Shown one piece after another: positions 1 to 12,231 of a stretch of DNA of 64,000 nucleotides (within the stretch, counting starts at the first letter, position 1; the number at the start of each line of letters is the position of its first letter). The notes under the pieces were generated by a model, which made no database searches, was not told where the DNA came from, and worked only from the letters and a program-made list of their open reading frames with translations. The translations under genes and the position numbers were made by a program. The stretch spans positions 86,158 to 150,157 of the forward strand of contig VSDK01013972.1 in assembly GCA_009767595.1 (NCBI GenBank), written 5' to 3'. The stretch comes from Symbiodinium kawagutii. Taxonomy: Eukaryota > Sar > Dinophyceae > Suessiales > Symbiodiniaceae.

Positions 1-217
1 ATGGCGAGTTGGGTCAATATTAACCATCAACAATGGGGGTTAATAACCAACAAAACTATAGGGAAAACAATGGTTAATGGTTGATAGGCTGACAGGACAT
101 GGCTATGGGTCAATATTAATGAACCAACGTTCATGGGGGATAACCACCAACAACAATAAGGAATATAATGGTTAATGATAAGGAACCAGGGGTACGGGGT
201 TTTGACCCACAGCCGTA
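1..217 (+). repeat. Family C inverted-repeat element, with a second 5' half in front
   Basis: Family C elements begin with TGG-C-(T/G)A-TGGGTCAA, carry GGGGGATAATAACCAACAA and GGGAAAACAATGGTTAATG blocks, then GGGGAACCAGGGGTAC, and end TTTTGACCCACAGCCAT, the inverted copy of the start. Here a complete copy runs from about 99 to 217. A 5' half copy (from base 1) sits immediately before it, as in several other C copies in the window. Confidence 0.7.
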
Positions 218-760
218 TGTGTGCGTGAACAATTGTACCATAATATCATCACCTCATGTGGGAAATGAATATTCACCAACGGTATGTGGAATATCTTATA
301 ATGTGTGTGTTTGAATGGATATATGTCGTTGGTTGTGTATCCAATTTTTGTTGTTTTGTTTGCAGGCTGTGCATGTCCTTTGCAAATTCCATGTTGTATA
401 GACAAGATACATATCATATGTAAAAGTATGAAGGTTATCAAGTGCATTGTGAATCTTGGTTGATTCCATGATCAATAAAGATACTTCCTGATCTTGCTCA
501 CTTCAGGTTGGCCATGCCATATTGTTTCTTGCTCATGCCCTGAGTATCCCCCAAGATTGATTCATGTCGACTGTAGTGTGTGTAATCTTCGTTCTGTCCC
601 AATCATAGCAGTCCGTTTCTACTGAAAAAAGTCAAAGTTCTCCGGGAACTCCCGACTTGTTCAGGGTTAACGCCTGGCAAGTGGCAAGTTGACAGTTGTG
701 TTCAATGTTTTTCTCGTTTCTTGGGATGGTAGGTTGCTGGATCTTTCATAGGGGCTCCAG
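218..760. other. Non-coding stretch before the first exon
   Basis: No coding signal was seen. The minus-strand reading frame at 172-447 overlaps the family C element and has no protein-like composition. This is probably intron or spacer upstream of the exon at about 761. Confidence 0.4.
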
Positions 761-894
761 ATACCAGCTCCCCTGGAGGTGCATTGGAGACAACGCCGGC
801 AGCTGGCCCCAGCACGTCGCCGCCGCGGGCGGCTTCTCGCGTTTCTTGGGCGTCCTAGTCCCTTGGCAGCTGCAGTGGCTGGCCCGCCTACCCG
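761..894 (+). CDS. Exon with ankyrin-like repeat (unit 1)
   Basis: A GC-rich island follows a CTCCAG acceptor at 759-760. In the frame containing TGC-ATT-GGA-GAC it reads DNAGSWPQHVAAAGGFSRFL, which fits an ankyrin repeat (turn D-x-x-G, helix AAAGG, second helix FSRFL). Possible donors are after 851, 857 or at CCCG/GTGGGG (894). Donors at 851 or 857 would leave phase 0, matching the next ANK exon at 2902 and giving a 35-37 residue repeat spacing like the clearer repeats further on. The exact end is unresolved. ANK folds usually bind other proteins; nothing here says which. Confidence 0.5.
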
Positions 895-2349
895 GTGGGG
901 ACATCTAGTTGTAAGGTTATGAATAAGCCATTTAACTATGGTTATAACTTTGGTTGGTTATGACTATCATTTTATTCATAAGCAATAAGGATATTCAGGT
1001 CATTACCTGGTTATATTTTTTCAACAAGGTTATATTACATGCCATTGATATGGTTAACAACCTAGTTCTATGGTCATATGGTCATATGCCATAAGGCACA
1101 ATTGCTGGTTATCCTACTTACAAACCATAGGGTACAAGTATAGGCTATACTGATTCATATAACTATAGGTATTTATAATTCTTGATAGCAAACTGATGGA
1201 CAATGCTATGGTCCACGTTAATCCTCTATGGTAGATGTAATTATAGCTGATTGGCCTATCAAAATCCTGGATTAATCATAGGTGAACCAATTGTGACTGA
1301 GTGGCTATAGTTATAGGATGTTAACTTGGTTACTGAATAATGATGAATGGTTACATGAACCCTGGGTTGATTCATTGCGAGTTGCCATTTTAATGGGAAG
1401 CCAGTTGGCGAACTTGCGGGGATACCCCCTAAAAATCAACCAGGGTTCTTTAATCTGGGGCGAACATGATTTGGTTAGCTTATCAAATATAGATAGCTAT
1501 GTGCATTGGTTTGCGCTGACATATGGATGGAACTATCATTAACAAATTGACCAATATCAACTATAGTTTGCTAATGTAGCTATATTTGGTTCTGGTTGAT
1601 AGTTGATGCTTAACAATATATGATTGTAAACTATACTAACAGCTATATAGATCGCAGGAGGTTATCTAAGAATGGTTGATCATGCTTGATGATGGTCGAT
1701 GATGGTTGATAATGGTTTCTAGTTGTCAACTAGTGCAAAGATCAACTATGAATTCCAGCTATGTAATCATCAACAGTACTTAGCTATGAATGATTTTGGC
1801 CACTACGAACCAATTCTTTGGCTAATGATGATCAACAGTGGTTGGCAACCGTCCATAATGGTCACAAAGCATGATCGGTGATGGTACAATAAGCTGGTTG
1901 ATACAGCCTCAAATGTTCCGCAGCAGTACTTCTTGCTGTGGAAGCGACCAGATTTTTGTTTCCATCACTGTTGGACCGCCATATGCCTTTCCATGCTTGT
2001 TCGTTGCCATGGGCACAATTTCATCTTTCTTTATCGCGCTTTGACGGCGGTTGGTTAATAAACAGATTGAAAAGGTTTGATTTACTGTTTAAACAGTATA
2101 GTTTATTAACCACCATACTGTAAATAAATTGATCCTATACGTTAGAATTAAATTGTATGATTTCTAAACTTTTATGTTTATCCGCATTAGGTTCTAAACA
2201 TAAACAGCAAATAAACTGTTACCGCGCATCCATGTCCTGTTTATGTTGTTGAGATTTGTTTCGTATCCCAAGGGCTCGAGGATTGAAATCTACCATCCGC
2301 CTCGGGAGTTCGTTTCGGAAGGAGTTCTTGACGAAAGAAAGGACAGCTA

Positions 2350-2491
2350 TTTGGTAGTTTCTCAGAATAGGGAGCCCCAAAAAATGGATGGTTTACTATT
2401 AAAATTAGGTAATGATTGATATTGGATGACTAGAAATGATTGATATTGGATGACTTGTGGCTGCCCCTATGACTTGAGAAACCCCCATTTC
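2350..2491 (+). repeat. Family A inverted-repeat element
   Basis: Starts TAGTTTCTCAGAATAGGGAG and ends CCCCTATGACTTGAGAAAC, with the internal ATGGATGGTTTACTAT and TATTGGATGACTTG blocks typical of the family. About 40 bp longer than other copies because the TTGATATTGGATGACT block is duplicated. Confidence 0.65.
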
Positions 2492-2748
2492 TTGCGCTTG
2501 AAGATTCAGGGATGTTTTTTTCAAAGGCCGGAGGATGTCCAGATTGAAGTTGTCTCAAACTGTTCACTAACATCTTCAATGATTCACGATGTGCACCACG
2601 GATGTCAGATTTTCTCAAAGTGTTCACAATGTTTCCCCTAAAAGCCTTTGTTTCCCCTTAAAATGGTAAGTCCCATTTAATCAACCTGGGGGTTTATTAA
2701 TCCTGGCTTAACATTGGTGCTACTCACCACAGCTATCATAGCCATAGC

Positions 2749-2871
2749 CATGTGGCTGTGGGTTAAAACCCTGTACCCCTGGTTCCCCTATCATGAACCA
2801 TTGTTTTCCTTATCATTGCTGGTCATTATCCCCCATTATTGGTTGGTTAATATTGACCCATAGCCATGTGT
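2749..2871 (-). repeat. Family C element, reverse orientation
   Basis: Reads TGTGGCTGTGGGTTAAAAC through CCTGGTTCCCCTATC to TATTGACCCATAGCCATG. The right tip is only about 30 bp before the acceptor of the ANK exon at 2902. Confidence 0.7.
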
Positions 2872-2901
2872 TCCACCTGCCACCCCTTCGGCCGAGCCCA
2901 G

Positions 2902-3043
2902 GTGAACGACTGCGCCCTGCCAGCCACGCAGCTGGCGAAGGGCGACGGCGACGGCCGCACCGTGGCGCACCTGGCCTGCGCGCGCGGGGACCAGGACGTG
3001 CAACTGCTGAGGCGCCTGGCGCGGCGCGTGGGACCGTTCCGCG
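2902..3043 (+). CDS. Ankyrin-repeat exon (unit 1)
   Basis: A strongly GC-rich island follows acceptor GAGCCCAG. From phase 0 it reads through GDGDGRTVAHLACARGDQDV and then QLLRRLARR: a near-canonical ankyrin repeat with G-R-T-x-x-H-L-A, a G-D turn and a hydrophobic second helix. It matches ANK repeat c of the later units (GRTPVHIAAEN at about 32.3 kb). The best donor is CGCG/GTAGCG, ending at 3043 in phase 1, which matches the 4470 acceptor; CGC/GTGGGA at 3027 (phase 0) is the alternative. The minus-strand ORFs over this island are GC-rich shadows. Confidence 0.72.
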
Positions 3044-4469
3044 GTAGCGCGTTGCGCGGTTCCGCGGGGGGACCCAAGCAGTTCCCGTAGAAGTTGGTGA
3101 AGATTCGCTGAACAAGCTGGTTATACTAGTAGTTACCTAGTTATCAATGAAATATAGCTAGAAGTTGGTGAAGATTAGCAATATTTGGTAGTTACCTAGT
3201 TACCCAGTGAGTTGCCGGGCCCGGAAACGTTAGAAGTTGGTCGAGATTCGCTATTTAGCATCATTGAACATCATTTATTTATCACCATTTGTTTAACATC
3301 ATTAATTGGTTGAGATCAGTATGAATTTTGTAAAAGTGATTTTTAAAAGATGATCAACATCATTTAACATTTAACATCATCTAGCATCATTTAACATCAT
3401 CTAACCAGCCGGTTATATCTAATTACCTTTTGTGTATTAGTGGAGCCATTTAACTAGGTTAGCCATGTAACTACAAGTTGGTCAAGATTTGCCGTTGAAC
3501 AGCTGGATATACCAGTATCTAGTAGTTGTTGGTGTTTTTTAAATTAGGGGTACCCCAAAATTACTATAAGTGATTAAAAAAAAATGACTTGGGGGGTTCC
3601 TAAGAAACCACCATTTAACTATGGTTAGGTTTACAATTAAGCATAATTTGTAGTTACCTAGTTTTTAAATAAACTTAGCAAACTAAGGGCCCCCACCTTG
3701 TCAGCCATTGGAAAGACTGCCCAAAAGTATGGCTGGTGCGTTGCTATGTTTGGCTTATAACTATAGACGGTTTATAAGGTCAGAATGCTTACCAACAAGG
3801 GGATCATAAGCAATAATGGAGGATATACCAACTAGAATGCTTGGTTTGTTACTTACAGATTGATTAGAGTTGGAATGTTTGGGGGTCCCCTCGGTTGAGA
3901 AACGCCCTTTTGTCCCATAGTTATGTCTATGTTGTAGTTCTGGATTTGCCGTCAAATTTGTGGGGAGGTTTATTAAGATCTTGCGTTTTACACATGATCA
4001 CCAGTTGCTTCAGAGGCAACACAATTCCGATTAAGCATGGCAGATCAGCCACCAGTTCGATAAAGCATTTATCAGTTAAGCATCAAACATGTCAATAAAA
4101 GAAGGGCGGTGGGTGATCATCCATGATGTTCATCAGTCATCCATCAATGTTGGTGAAGGGCGGTCGATCAGACAAGTTCTTGATGGTATAACATGGTACA
4201 ACCATGATTAAGAGTACTATTTTTGGCTGAAGGCGGGCAATCGACTTATTCATCCATTGATGACCGTTGAGAACCCAGAAAACAATGGGCTATCCATTAG
4301 TCATTCATGACCGGGGATGACAAGGCGTGCAAGATACATGCTGGGAACATTTGGGAATGTGGTCGTTGGGGTAAATGATGTAGCATATGCCCCAACCATG
4401 CAAAGAATATCATGTATTTTTGCGACTTGTACTCATTCTTGGTTCATAGTGATGCTGACAGGTACCTAG
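3044..4469. other. Probable intron
   Basis: AT-rich DNA with AGAAGTTGGT-GAAGATT repeats (3090-3250), ATTTAACATCATCTA runs (3260-3410) and pieces of family A (3533-3612 and 3876-3908). No credible exon was seen. Confidence 0.45.
3533..3612 (+). repeat. Degenerate family A element
   Basis: Contains TTAGGGGTACCCCAAAATTACTA (written here as one block of family A left end) and the right end GGGGGGTTCCTAAGAAACC. Shorter and more eroded than the typical 100-bp copy. Confidence 0.5.
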
Positions 4470-4579
4470 TGGAAGTTTGCCACATGCCGTTGAACGTGCT
4501 GGAGATTGCAGATCACTGGACACTTGGCGTGGTAGTGGATCAGTTGGCGCGTCGTTGTGCAAGAAGAGAAAGGCACAGG
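4470..4579 (+). CDS. Probable exon, ankyrin-like helices (unit 1)
   Basis: Follows acceptor TACCTAG (AG at 4468-4469) and ends at donor CACAGG/GTGATG. Taking one base from the previous exon (2902-3043, phase 1), the frame reads VEVCHMPLNVLEIADHW then TLGVVVDQLARRCARR. The pattern MPLNVLEIA...LGVVVDQLARR fits the two helices of an ANK repeat, and the phase fit supports the call. A second possible acceptor at 4460-4461 would change the start. The island is less GC-rich than others, so this is moderate evidence. Confidence 0.45.
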
Positions 4580-5330
4580 GTGATGCTGTTTGATGGTTAT
4601 AATTATAATCTATGGTTCTCAATGGTTGACAATGTGGTTAGTTGATCCATGCTACAACCAGGTGGCACAGGGCTGTTTGGTGGTAAATGAAGTTCATGTT
4701 TGGTGCTTCATGGTTGACAATGCGGTCAGTTGATGGTTCATGATTAATTCAAGAACTTCAGAAACCAGATCAGGTTTTCATATTACTTGGGAGGTTCCCA
4801 TGGGGAGTGATAGTCATCCAATATTGGTCATGTATAGCAATGAGCCAACCACAACTTTGGCTGGGTTCTCTATGGCTTGAGAAGCATCCACATGATGTGC
4901 ATAATCCAGCTGAATTTTGGTGTTTGAATGCTGAATTATCAAGGCAATTCATGATATAGACAAATTATGCTACATTGATTAATCAATAGGCTTTTACTAT
5001 GTGAACAGGCTAAATTTCGGTGTTTGAAGATCAATTCAGCCTATGAATCACTACGTTTCACGCCCATTCATGTCATCCATCGCTGTTGGTCATTCAATGA
5101 ATCACTATTTGTGCATATTTGTGCCACATCACTAAGATCAATTCAGCCTATTGCCCTATTAGGCGCTGCATTTGCACTCCATGATGAGTTTACTCCAAAG
5201 CACCGGACGGCGTGTTGTGGTTTTGAAGTTTGTTGTGGACATACGTGTTGGTGGGACATGAACTACAATGAAGATCATGGTGATGAATGATAAGGGATAC
5301 TAACCAACAACAATTGATGGTTGATCTCAA

Positions 5331-5433
5331 CTACTGGTTGGTGATTTCAAGGGCTTTTTTCTGTTCCCCAGTATGAATAAATGGTTGGTTGGTGACTAAT
5401 ATTTTCCATGCGGGTTGACACCACCAACCAGAT
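5331..5433 (+). repeat. Family B inverted-repeat element
   Basis: Family B elements start CTGGTTGGTGGTT, have TTTTCCCTAGTA near a quarter of the way, then ATGGTTGGTTGACTAATAT and TTTTTCATAGGGG, and end GTTCAACCACCAACCAG. This copy has all the blocks (left CTACTGGTTGGTGATTTC, right GACACCACCAACCAG). Confidence 0.7.
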
Positions 5434-6224
5434 ACTATGTGACTACAGGTTATAGATAAATGGTATTCAAACGCTAAAAATGTCGACCCTATAGTCGGTA
5501 TTTGCCATCTATACTTATGTTCAAATATGTAATATATATATATAGTTCAGTTACTACAATTTGAAACATGGGCAGTACAAACGTATACAAACGTATAACG
5601 TCACCGTTGAATAGTTGTAAACCATTGGTATCAACTATCAGTGAACATCATGATTACGCACACTATAATGAACTTGATGGTATTGTTAACTAGTATAATT
5701 GGGCAACCAACCATTAGTACTAGCTATTTACATTGATCCACGCATTGAAATGACTCTCACTCCTCCATACAATCCAACTTACCCCACGGTTTAACAAGCA
5801 ATTGACTAGTTGATCCAAACATGAGGACCACCATTCCATTCAGGACAGTTAGTACCAGCTATTTGCATTCATAATGCCAACTATCATGACAATACTATCA
5901 ACAACTGATATATTACAAGTAAAATAATCATCATTATCCATTATTTTACTGTTGCCAGCATTATTTGGTAATATATAAGTTGAAAGTATTGATACTCTAG
6001 CTAATATATCAGAAATATTTTGGCATTATTACTGTTAGCAGTAAAATGATATGACAGAATTCTTACTGTTGCTTGTTGTCCCAACTGTCAAATCATTGCA
6101 TGCACTGAAACAAGGCACCGTACTCCCGCGCACGACGCCGCGGTTGCTGATGCGTGAACCAAGCCATGCGAAGGGAGCGGTGCAGTTGGTGATGGTTGGC
6201 TAATGGTTGGAATTCCAAAAATTG

Positions 6225-6395
6225 TGAACCCCCCAAATGTATGGTTTATGAATTGTTAATTAACAATGGTTGTCAACAAGAGGATTACAAAGCAATAATG
6301 GGGGATGCAGCTACCATGATGCTTGGTTTATTACTGAAAAGGATCAAGATTGGACAATTTGGGGATACCCGTATTTTAGGAAACCATCAGATAAT
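6225..6395 (+). repeat. Family A-like element, lengthened
   Basis: Left part GAACCCCCCAAATG and right part TTTGGGGATACCCGTATTTT followed by AGGAAACCATCAG match the family A tips, but the middle is longer than usual. Confidence 0.4.
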
Positions 6396-7605
6396 TGATT
6401 ATGGTTGCTTAGATCTCATTATTTAAACATGGTTATACGATACAATGATCAAATAGTTTGAAATGGTTCATAATCTGGATTTCCATTGTGAGGTTAATAT
6501 TTGTTGGACCATGGTTGATTATGCTTGGATATGCTTGGGTCGTGTTCAATTGTATATAAAGCATACAGCTCGTATAAATGTGGTTAAAAAGTCATTGAGG
6601 TTATCACCTGTCAACAGTATTTAGTGAGATTGTACCGGCTTTTTTCGGCAATGGCTTCACTAAGTTGAAGGATATGGAAAAAATCAAACTATTTACTTGT
6701 GGTGTGAGAAATCACTTGCCGTTGCGCATTTGGCAGCGCCCAAACAGCCACGGCTGTAAACAACATGTAAGCCTTTCATTCTATGAGAATGCAACATTTC
6801 ATAGGAGTGAGTTACCACGTTGGTTGCTGTAATCAATTTGTACGAGAATCGAGCTGTTTGTCAGCGGAACAAGATCTTTGCACGAGTGCCTGGTCTTGCT
6901 GCCATCACCGATGCCTAGTTCTATCTCCACATATTGTTGCTGGGCTGTCTCGGTTTGATAGAATCCTTCAGGGCCCAAGCAAAGAGCGTTCAAGGATGTC
7001 CCTCGCGTCCTTTCTGGTTTCTTCTTCCTTTGCACCTTCACTTTGGTTCCTCTTCTTTGAAGGTTTGATGATATAGAAGCACGAGGAGCGAAGCTATCTG
7101 TATTCAAACATGTATAGCAAATCACAGGTTATTGACAAACTATAGACACAATTTAAAGCTACAAGACGTGAATTCTTGCAGAACATGGGGCCCAAGACGA
7201 TACTTTCTGATATGCGTATATTGTCCTTTTGTAAATAATTCCCATACTCCCTATGTTAACACTGCTCTTTTTGGTTGGGATAGTCTGCCTATTATGTTAA
7301 CACTAAGTGTTCAATGCTTATTACTGTCGATGGATATCCCTTTTGTTTTCGATAATCAACCATTAACAACGAAAAAGCCATTAGCAATAATCAAAAGCCA
7401 TGAACTATTGTTGTTTCCCATGAGCCACCTGATTTTCAAGAATTTGTATGGTGATGATTCCCTGTTGTTGAAAATCAGGTGGTGAATTAAATCAGTTTAT
7501 TAATATCAGTTATTAAACCACCTGATTTTCAATAACGTTTTATGGTGATGATTGTCAATGACTATTCTTTGATTTCCTGTTGTTACACTGTTACACATCC
7601 ATCAG

Positions 7606-7762
7606 CATGCGCATGTGTTTGCGCTGGCTGAGGCCAGAGATGTTGGGCCTTTTGCAGGAGACCGCAACGCGGGTAGCGGGTAGCGGTCCACATGCTTCAC
7701 GGAGTGCTTTGCCTGGCCCAGGTGGACCCATGCCACGCGATTGGTTCATTGGGTGTCACCAG
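7606..7762 (+). CDS. Possible exon (unit 1), boundaries uncertain
   Basis: A GC-rich island follows acceptor CATCAG and ends at donor CACCAG/GTGGAG. One frame reads MCLRWLRPEMLGLLQETATR; a second frame (HAHVFALAEARDVG) is also open. The piece EMLGLLQ would make a good ANK second helix if joined to EHGAPLH of the 8916 exon, but that would need a GA donor (CAG/GAGACC). Real coding is plausible; the frame and ends are not settled. Confidence 0.3.
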
Positions 7763-8657
7763 GTGGAGAGTTGACGCAAGATCCAGCTGCAATTAGATTG
7801 GTGGAACAGTATGGAAATTGTTTTAGTCACAAGGATTGCAACAAACCAGCTGCAATTCTCACTGACTATTGAGAATCGCAAATTCAGCATCTTTCAGCCG
7901 CTTGTTGTTGTTTTGGTATACTGCAAATTTGATCAAAATTGTTTTTTGGGTTGCGCTCTACGCAGGGACATGTCATCCGTGCACTGGAAATCGAAAACAA
8001 AGAAAGCACGAAGCCAGTCCAGTTACCCTCGAAAACGTGGAGTTTGGAGAATGGACACTGGTGAGGTGCTGAATTGATGATCTACAGAACTGTAAGTTGC
8101 TGACATGCGGACCTCCAATGGGTACACAGGAGCCCTAAAAAGGTGCCTAGGGATGCCTAACGGGTCAAGACTTTCCAAGAGCTGCTGGGAGTGTTCAGAG
8201 TTGCGGTTTGGGTGCTTGGGACTTGCTGAACGGTGGGATGCAATGCAATGATGGGTGATGATATGCAGCCCATATGGAATCGGTAAATGATGCTTAGTGA
8301 TGGGCAATGATTAATATTGGCTCAGATGTCTGAAGATACCAATGTATGAGTACAGTAATGCTGGATTCTATGGTTCAACCATGAATTAGTTGAAGAATCA
8401 CTATGGTTCAACCAGTAGTTGATCATCGTTATATAATGCTATGATTACTATGGCTGGTCAACCTTGGTTGCGACGCTGCAGATCGTGGCTTCTTTGGTCG
8501 CCACCACTTGATTGATGCAAACCAGGAAACCAGGCGTCATGTCTAGCCGTTGGTACACCAGACATGCCTATGTGCGCCAATGGAGAAGAGATGAGAACAA
8601 GAGTTCTAGATCCAAAGTTGTTCAAGCACAAGGTCTACATACGAGCATCTTCAAGCA

Positions 8658-8760
8658 CCATGTGGGCCCCCTAGTTAAATAAGTTGGGTCATAAACTGGA
8701 TCATCCACTAGTTATGGTAGATATAGCTGCAGTTGAATATCTTATTGATCAACTTATAAC
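8658..8760 (+). repeat. Truncated family D element
   Basis: Begins CCATGTGGGCCCCCTAGTTA and runs into CAACTTATAAC, the interior of family D. The right tip is missing where the family B element begins, suggesting B inserted into D or deleted its end. Confidence 0.5.
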
Positions 8761-8876
8761 CTGGTCGGTGGTTTTAAACATTTTCTATTTTCCCTAGTAG
8801 TCATTAACAAATGGTTGGTTGACAAGTTGGTTGACTCATATTTTTCATGACGGGGTGGTTCAGCACCACCAACCAG
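8761..8876 (+). repeat. Family B element next to an exon
   Basis: Left tip CTGGTCGGTGGTTTTAAAC, right tip GCACCACCAACCAG. Its right end lies only 39 bp upstream of the acceptor of the 8916 exon. Confidence 0.75.
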
Positions 8877-8915
8877 AAACTGTGGGTTGGCCATCTCACA
8901 CGTTCTCCGCTACAG

Positions 8916-9033
8916 GAGCACGGCGCCCCGCTGCATCTGCCCATGGGTCCCCTGGAACCTCAAATCGGAGCCGTGGCCATCGTGAACCAAAGCAGCGAGG
9001 CGGAGCGGCGACAGCGGCTGGACCTGCGAAGGG
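8916..9033 (+). CDS. Exon with APLH-type segment (unit 1)
   Basis: Acceptor CGCTACAG at 8914-8915, phase 0. The frame reads EHGAPLHLPMGPLEPQIG, AVAIVNQSSEAERRQ, then RLDLRR, ending at donor AAGGG/GTAGCC in phase 1. The APLHxxMG block also occurs at 33.5 kb (HEAPLHATMG) and in altered form at 60.6 kb (RAPLGVPM), where it follows ANK repeat c, so it probably marks the same place in the protein. The phase-1 end matches the next proposed exon at 11457. Overlapping frame shadows at 8819-9037 are ignored. Confidence 0.58.
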
Positions 9034-11456
9034 GTAGCCTTCCAGAGATCAGCCCATCAGCACGTCAGCACGGTTGACCGTGGTGAATGGTGATGAACAA
9101 GTAGCCCATCAGTATGAATGGAAATAACTTGTGTATGAATCAGTAACTATGATTTATGAATAATTAATCTTTGGTGAATGTGCTTAACCATTATTCACCG
9201 TCAGCCATCAGTATTCATGGCTCTGATAGTTAATCTTGGTTATCCAATAGAAAGGCGTCCATTTATTCAGCTGGTGAAATGCACATTTATAAATTTCTTG
9301 TAATTCTCACTTTCCAGGCGATCATTTAGAGTAATCTAATATTTGGTGTGGGCAAATTACCAACAGATGTTTTCAGTCTACTGGAAAGTCTTTCAATCTA
9401 CCATGTTTCGATTCACCGGGTCACATATTGGGAACAGAGAATTCAATCAATGATTGTTACCAGTTTGGTTTATCCATAAATGATGTACGCCCATATCTCG
9501 TTGGTTTCCTTGCTAAAGTGACCATGGCTGGGGATGGTTCGGGGTACCACCATAGCTGAATAACCACACTGGTCTTTTCGTAAGGGATGAGCAAACGCCT
9601 ATCATGACCAAAGAAAACCCCTGGATCACTTGGGGCACCCCCGGTGGACTAACTTTTCCACCTATCATCCCTTACCATGACAACCAGATTTGAGACCTTC
9701 ATAATTTTCAAGCCATTTGATTTTTCTAACAATACTAAAGGAACCATTGTTGATGGTAAACCATTGATGCTGAACCATTCTAAATGCAAAGCAATGTTGA
9801 ACCATTGTTCATGGTAACCATTATTGATCACGATTAATGGTGGTCATCATTCTCTCATGGTGACCTTTATTGGTGACCATTCTGACCATACTAACATGGG
9901 TTGGAGAATAGCATTTGGTCACTTATTAATCCCTATGGAACTATCACATTCACCATTACTAACCATCACCAACCATTATATCCATGTCTTCAGTGTCAGG
10001 TTGAAGCCATCAACCAAGTTGTCGGAAGACATGATCACCAGTCAACGACTGGTAAGGTCGTGTGGAGGAAATGTTGCACGCATGATGCTTGAACACCTGG
10101 GACCGGCGTACACTAACCACCACAGCCCTTGTCAACCTGAAGCTGTGATTGATTAACCCCTATATTAACATAAAATGTGCTTCTCAGTAACCAGTAATAG
10201 TATTAGCCATGAGAAACTGGTAATCAGCCATGACTCATTTGCAACCATGAGAAATGACTACCGTTGTCGTCCCCATCATTTGTCATGATTAGCCCTTATC
10301 AAGCAGTATTAGCCGTCATTTGTCATGATTCCCCATGAGTAAGCACTTGTTGCCCATCGTAAACCAACTCTTGCCACCGCTGTTCGCATTTGTGACGGCT
10401 CCAGGTGGTAGCATATCTGGGAGACAGCTGCTTGACAGCGAGACCCTGGTTGGGTGTCAGAGAAGGTTACAGGGCTATCCACAATTATGACTATCAACTT
10501 GACAACGGATATCTTTGATATCATGAGGTGGTCGTTTCTCAAAATAGGGGTACCCTCAATTCGTGAACTATTACTAATTTATGAAGGACTGGTAGTAAAC
10601 CAACCATTTTGGGGTTCCATATTTTGAGAAACCATCATGTCTAATGATGGTTGACTTCTCTTATACATGCCACTGCTGCCCGGTCTATAGCTGGGTCTAG
10701 AAGCATGGATAAGTCACTGTCACTGGAGCATTGTGAGGGGATTATTATGGATTATCCAAAGTTTTTCACTGGCGAGGCTAGTTGATTCCAGAACTAGAGG
10801 ATGGTATCGTGTGGGGTTAACGAGCTACGTCTAATAGACCAAACAATGGACCATGATACCATGTGTCTTTGCCCAAAAGAACTGCAGGTGATCATACGCT
10901 TTAGAGTTACTAAGTAGTTGGGGAATCATTTAACATACCAAGGGATATTGCAGCGACCAACACAGTCCACAATGGTCCATCTACCCCTCCGAGAAGGTAT
11001 GGAGAAACTCTTTTGCTCGTAACGTCGTCATTCTGGCAGCTCATACCTTAGTCTAGCTTTCTGTTTGAGCCTTGTCCAGCATCACTTGGTAAAAACGCTT
11101 TCACACAAGCTGGATTTAGCATGATTTAGCATCATGTGGTATATATTGATCAATAGGGGTTCTAATGGCTAATATTGATTCCGTTAGTCTAAAACATAGG
11201 AGTCCACTAGTTGCTAAATCGATCTAAATAGTCAATATACCATATCATGATCAAAAACATGCAAGTAAAAACCCAAATCAATGCTGCGAATCTGAGATCT
11301 TGACAAGTGGTGTATGCCTTAATGCTGGAAAACAATCACTCTGAAGATATACAGATGCACTCGTCTAATTGGTGTATGTTGATGAATCTCGTGCATATTA
11401 AAGCAACGGACTCTCGTCTATCTTGTCGATCGTCGCTGGTGCTGAATGCTGCCCAG
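9034..11456. other. Probable intron
   Basis: The 5' part (9070-9240) is rich in GGTGAATGGTGATG. A family A element lies at 10528-10638. A modest open patch at 10370-10470 (LPPLFAFVTAPGGSISGRQL in the + strand) could be an extra exon but has no paired splice sites I trust. Confidence 0.4.
10528..10638 (+). repeat. Family A inverted-repeat element
   Basis: Left tip GTTTCTCAAAATAGGGGTAC, right tip GGGGTTCCATATTTTGAGAA, with AACCAACCATTTT inside. Confidence 0.75.
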
Positions 11457-11560
11457 AGCTACCTCGCGGACTTGCCATGGCACCTAGCCATGGCTACGTC
11501 CTTTATGTTGGTGATCATACCAAGATGTTTTGCAATGGAGCAGCGATTGATATACCAAGT
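11457..11560 (+). CDS. Possible linker exon (unit 1)
   Basis: Acceptor TGCCCAG at 11455-11456, taking one base from the previous exon to make GAG. Reads ELPRGLAMAPSHGYVLYVGD, then HTKMFCNGAAIDIPS, and ends at an excellent donor AGT/GTAAGG in phase 0, which fits the 13947 exon. No family recognised. A second frame (AAQSYLADLPWHLAMATSFM) is also open, so the support rests on the splice sites and phase. Confidence 0.42.
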
Positions 11561-12231
11561 GTAAGGTTAATCCAATATATCAACTGGTTAGAATATGTGT
11601 CTGGGATTAATAAACCAAGTACGTATTACCATTGATTATGGTTGATTAGATGTTCCAACTGCTTGAATATCCCTGATTGATATTACCAAGCAGCTAATTC
11701 AGTATGTTGAAACACCCAAGGGCTCAAAACTTGGAATGTTCAGCCCTTGCCCAGCAAAGGAAGAGTCAGTTGGGTGATGTCACCATCCACGACTGTCCCA
11801 GAGCTGGGACGTGTCATGTGAAACATACTGCAACAACGAGGTGTCAGGTATGCCAGGTATCGGTACATCATTGAATTCATCGATGAGCCTGCAACTTCAA
11901 AATCATTTCCTTTTGTTGGGATCTTTGACTCAATCATTAGCCATTATTATTGACCATCATGATCCATTATTTTTCTCACTAGCCACTGGTGAATGAGAAC
12001 TGATCAATCCTAAAAAGTCCTTGGAGATGTCTGAACCGATTAATCACTAACAACTGGTAGAATGAGAACTTATGATGCTTGAACCGCCCCAGGTTTAACG
12101 GGTCGCGGCTGGTCACAGGTGGTTTTCGAACGAGTCGCCGTGTCGCGTACTTAGGCTACAAAATGGGACGCGTACCTCGGCGGCCAGCCGACCCGTGGCC
12201 TTGCCCATAAACTTTGGTCCCTACAAGGGAC

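Larger units (their letters stand above)
895..2901. other. Probable intron
   Basis: AT-rich, with many TGGTTAT, TAACTATAG and GGTTGATGATGG words. It contains a family A element (2350-2491) and an inverted family C element (2749-2871). The small open frames at 1318-1542 and 1938-2123 have no coding-like GC rise and are probably chance. Confidence 0.5.
4580..7605. other. Long probable intron
   Basis: Contains a family B element (5331-5433), a stretched family A-like copy (about 6225-6395), and degenerate TGGTTGATG and AACCATCA words. A small GC-rich patch at 6110-6200 may hide a short exon but no frame stands out. Open frames at 5024-5290, 6783-7076, 6799-7125 and 7132-7485 lack recognisable motifs. 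Confidence 0.4.
7763..8915. other. Probable intron
   Basis: Holds a truncated family D left half (8658-8760) directly abutting a complete family B element (8761-8876). The rest is AT-rich without a convincing exon; ORFs at 7811-8077 and 8023-8307 overlap on opposite strands and show no motif. Confidence 0.45.

Noticed and set aside
2813..3115. Two GC-rich minus-strand ORFs of 76-100 codons
   Set aside because: Shadows of the + strand ANK exon at 2902-3043.
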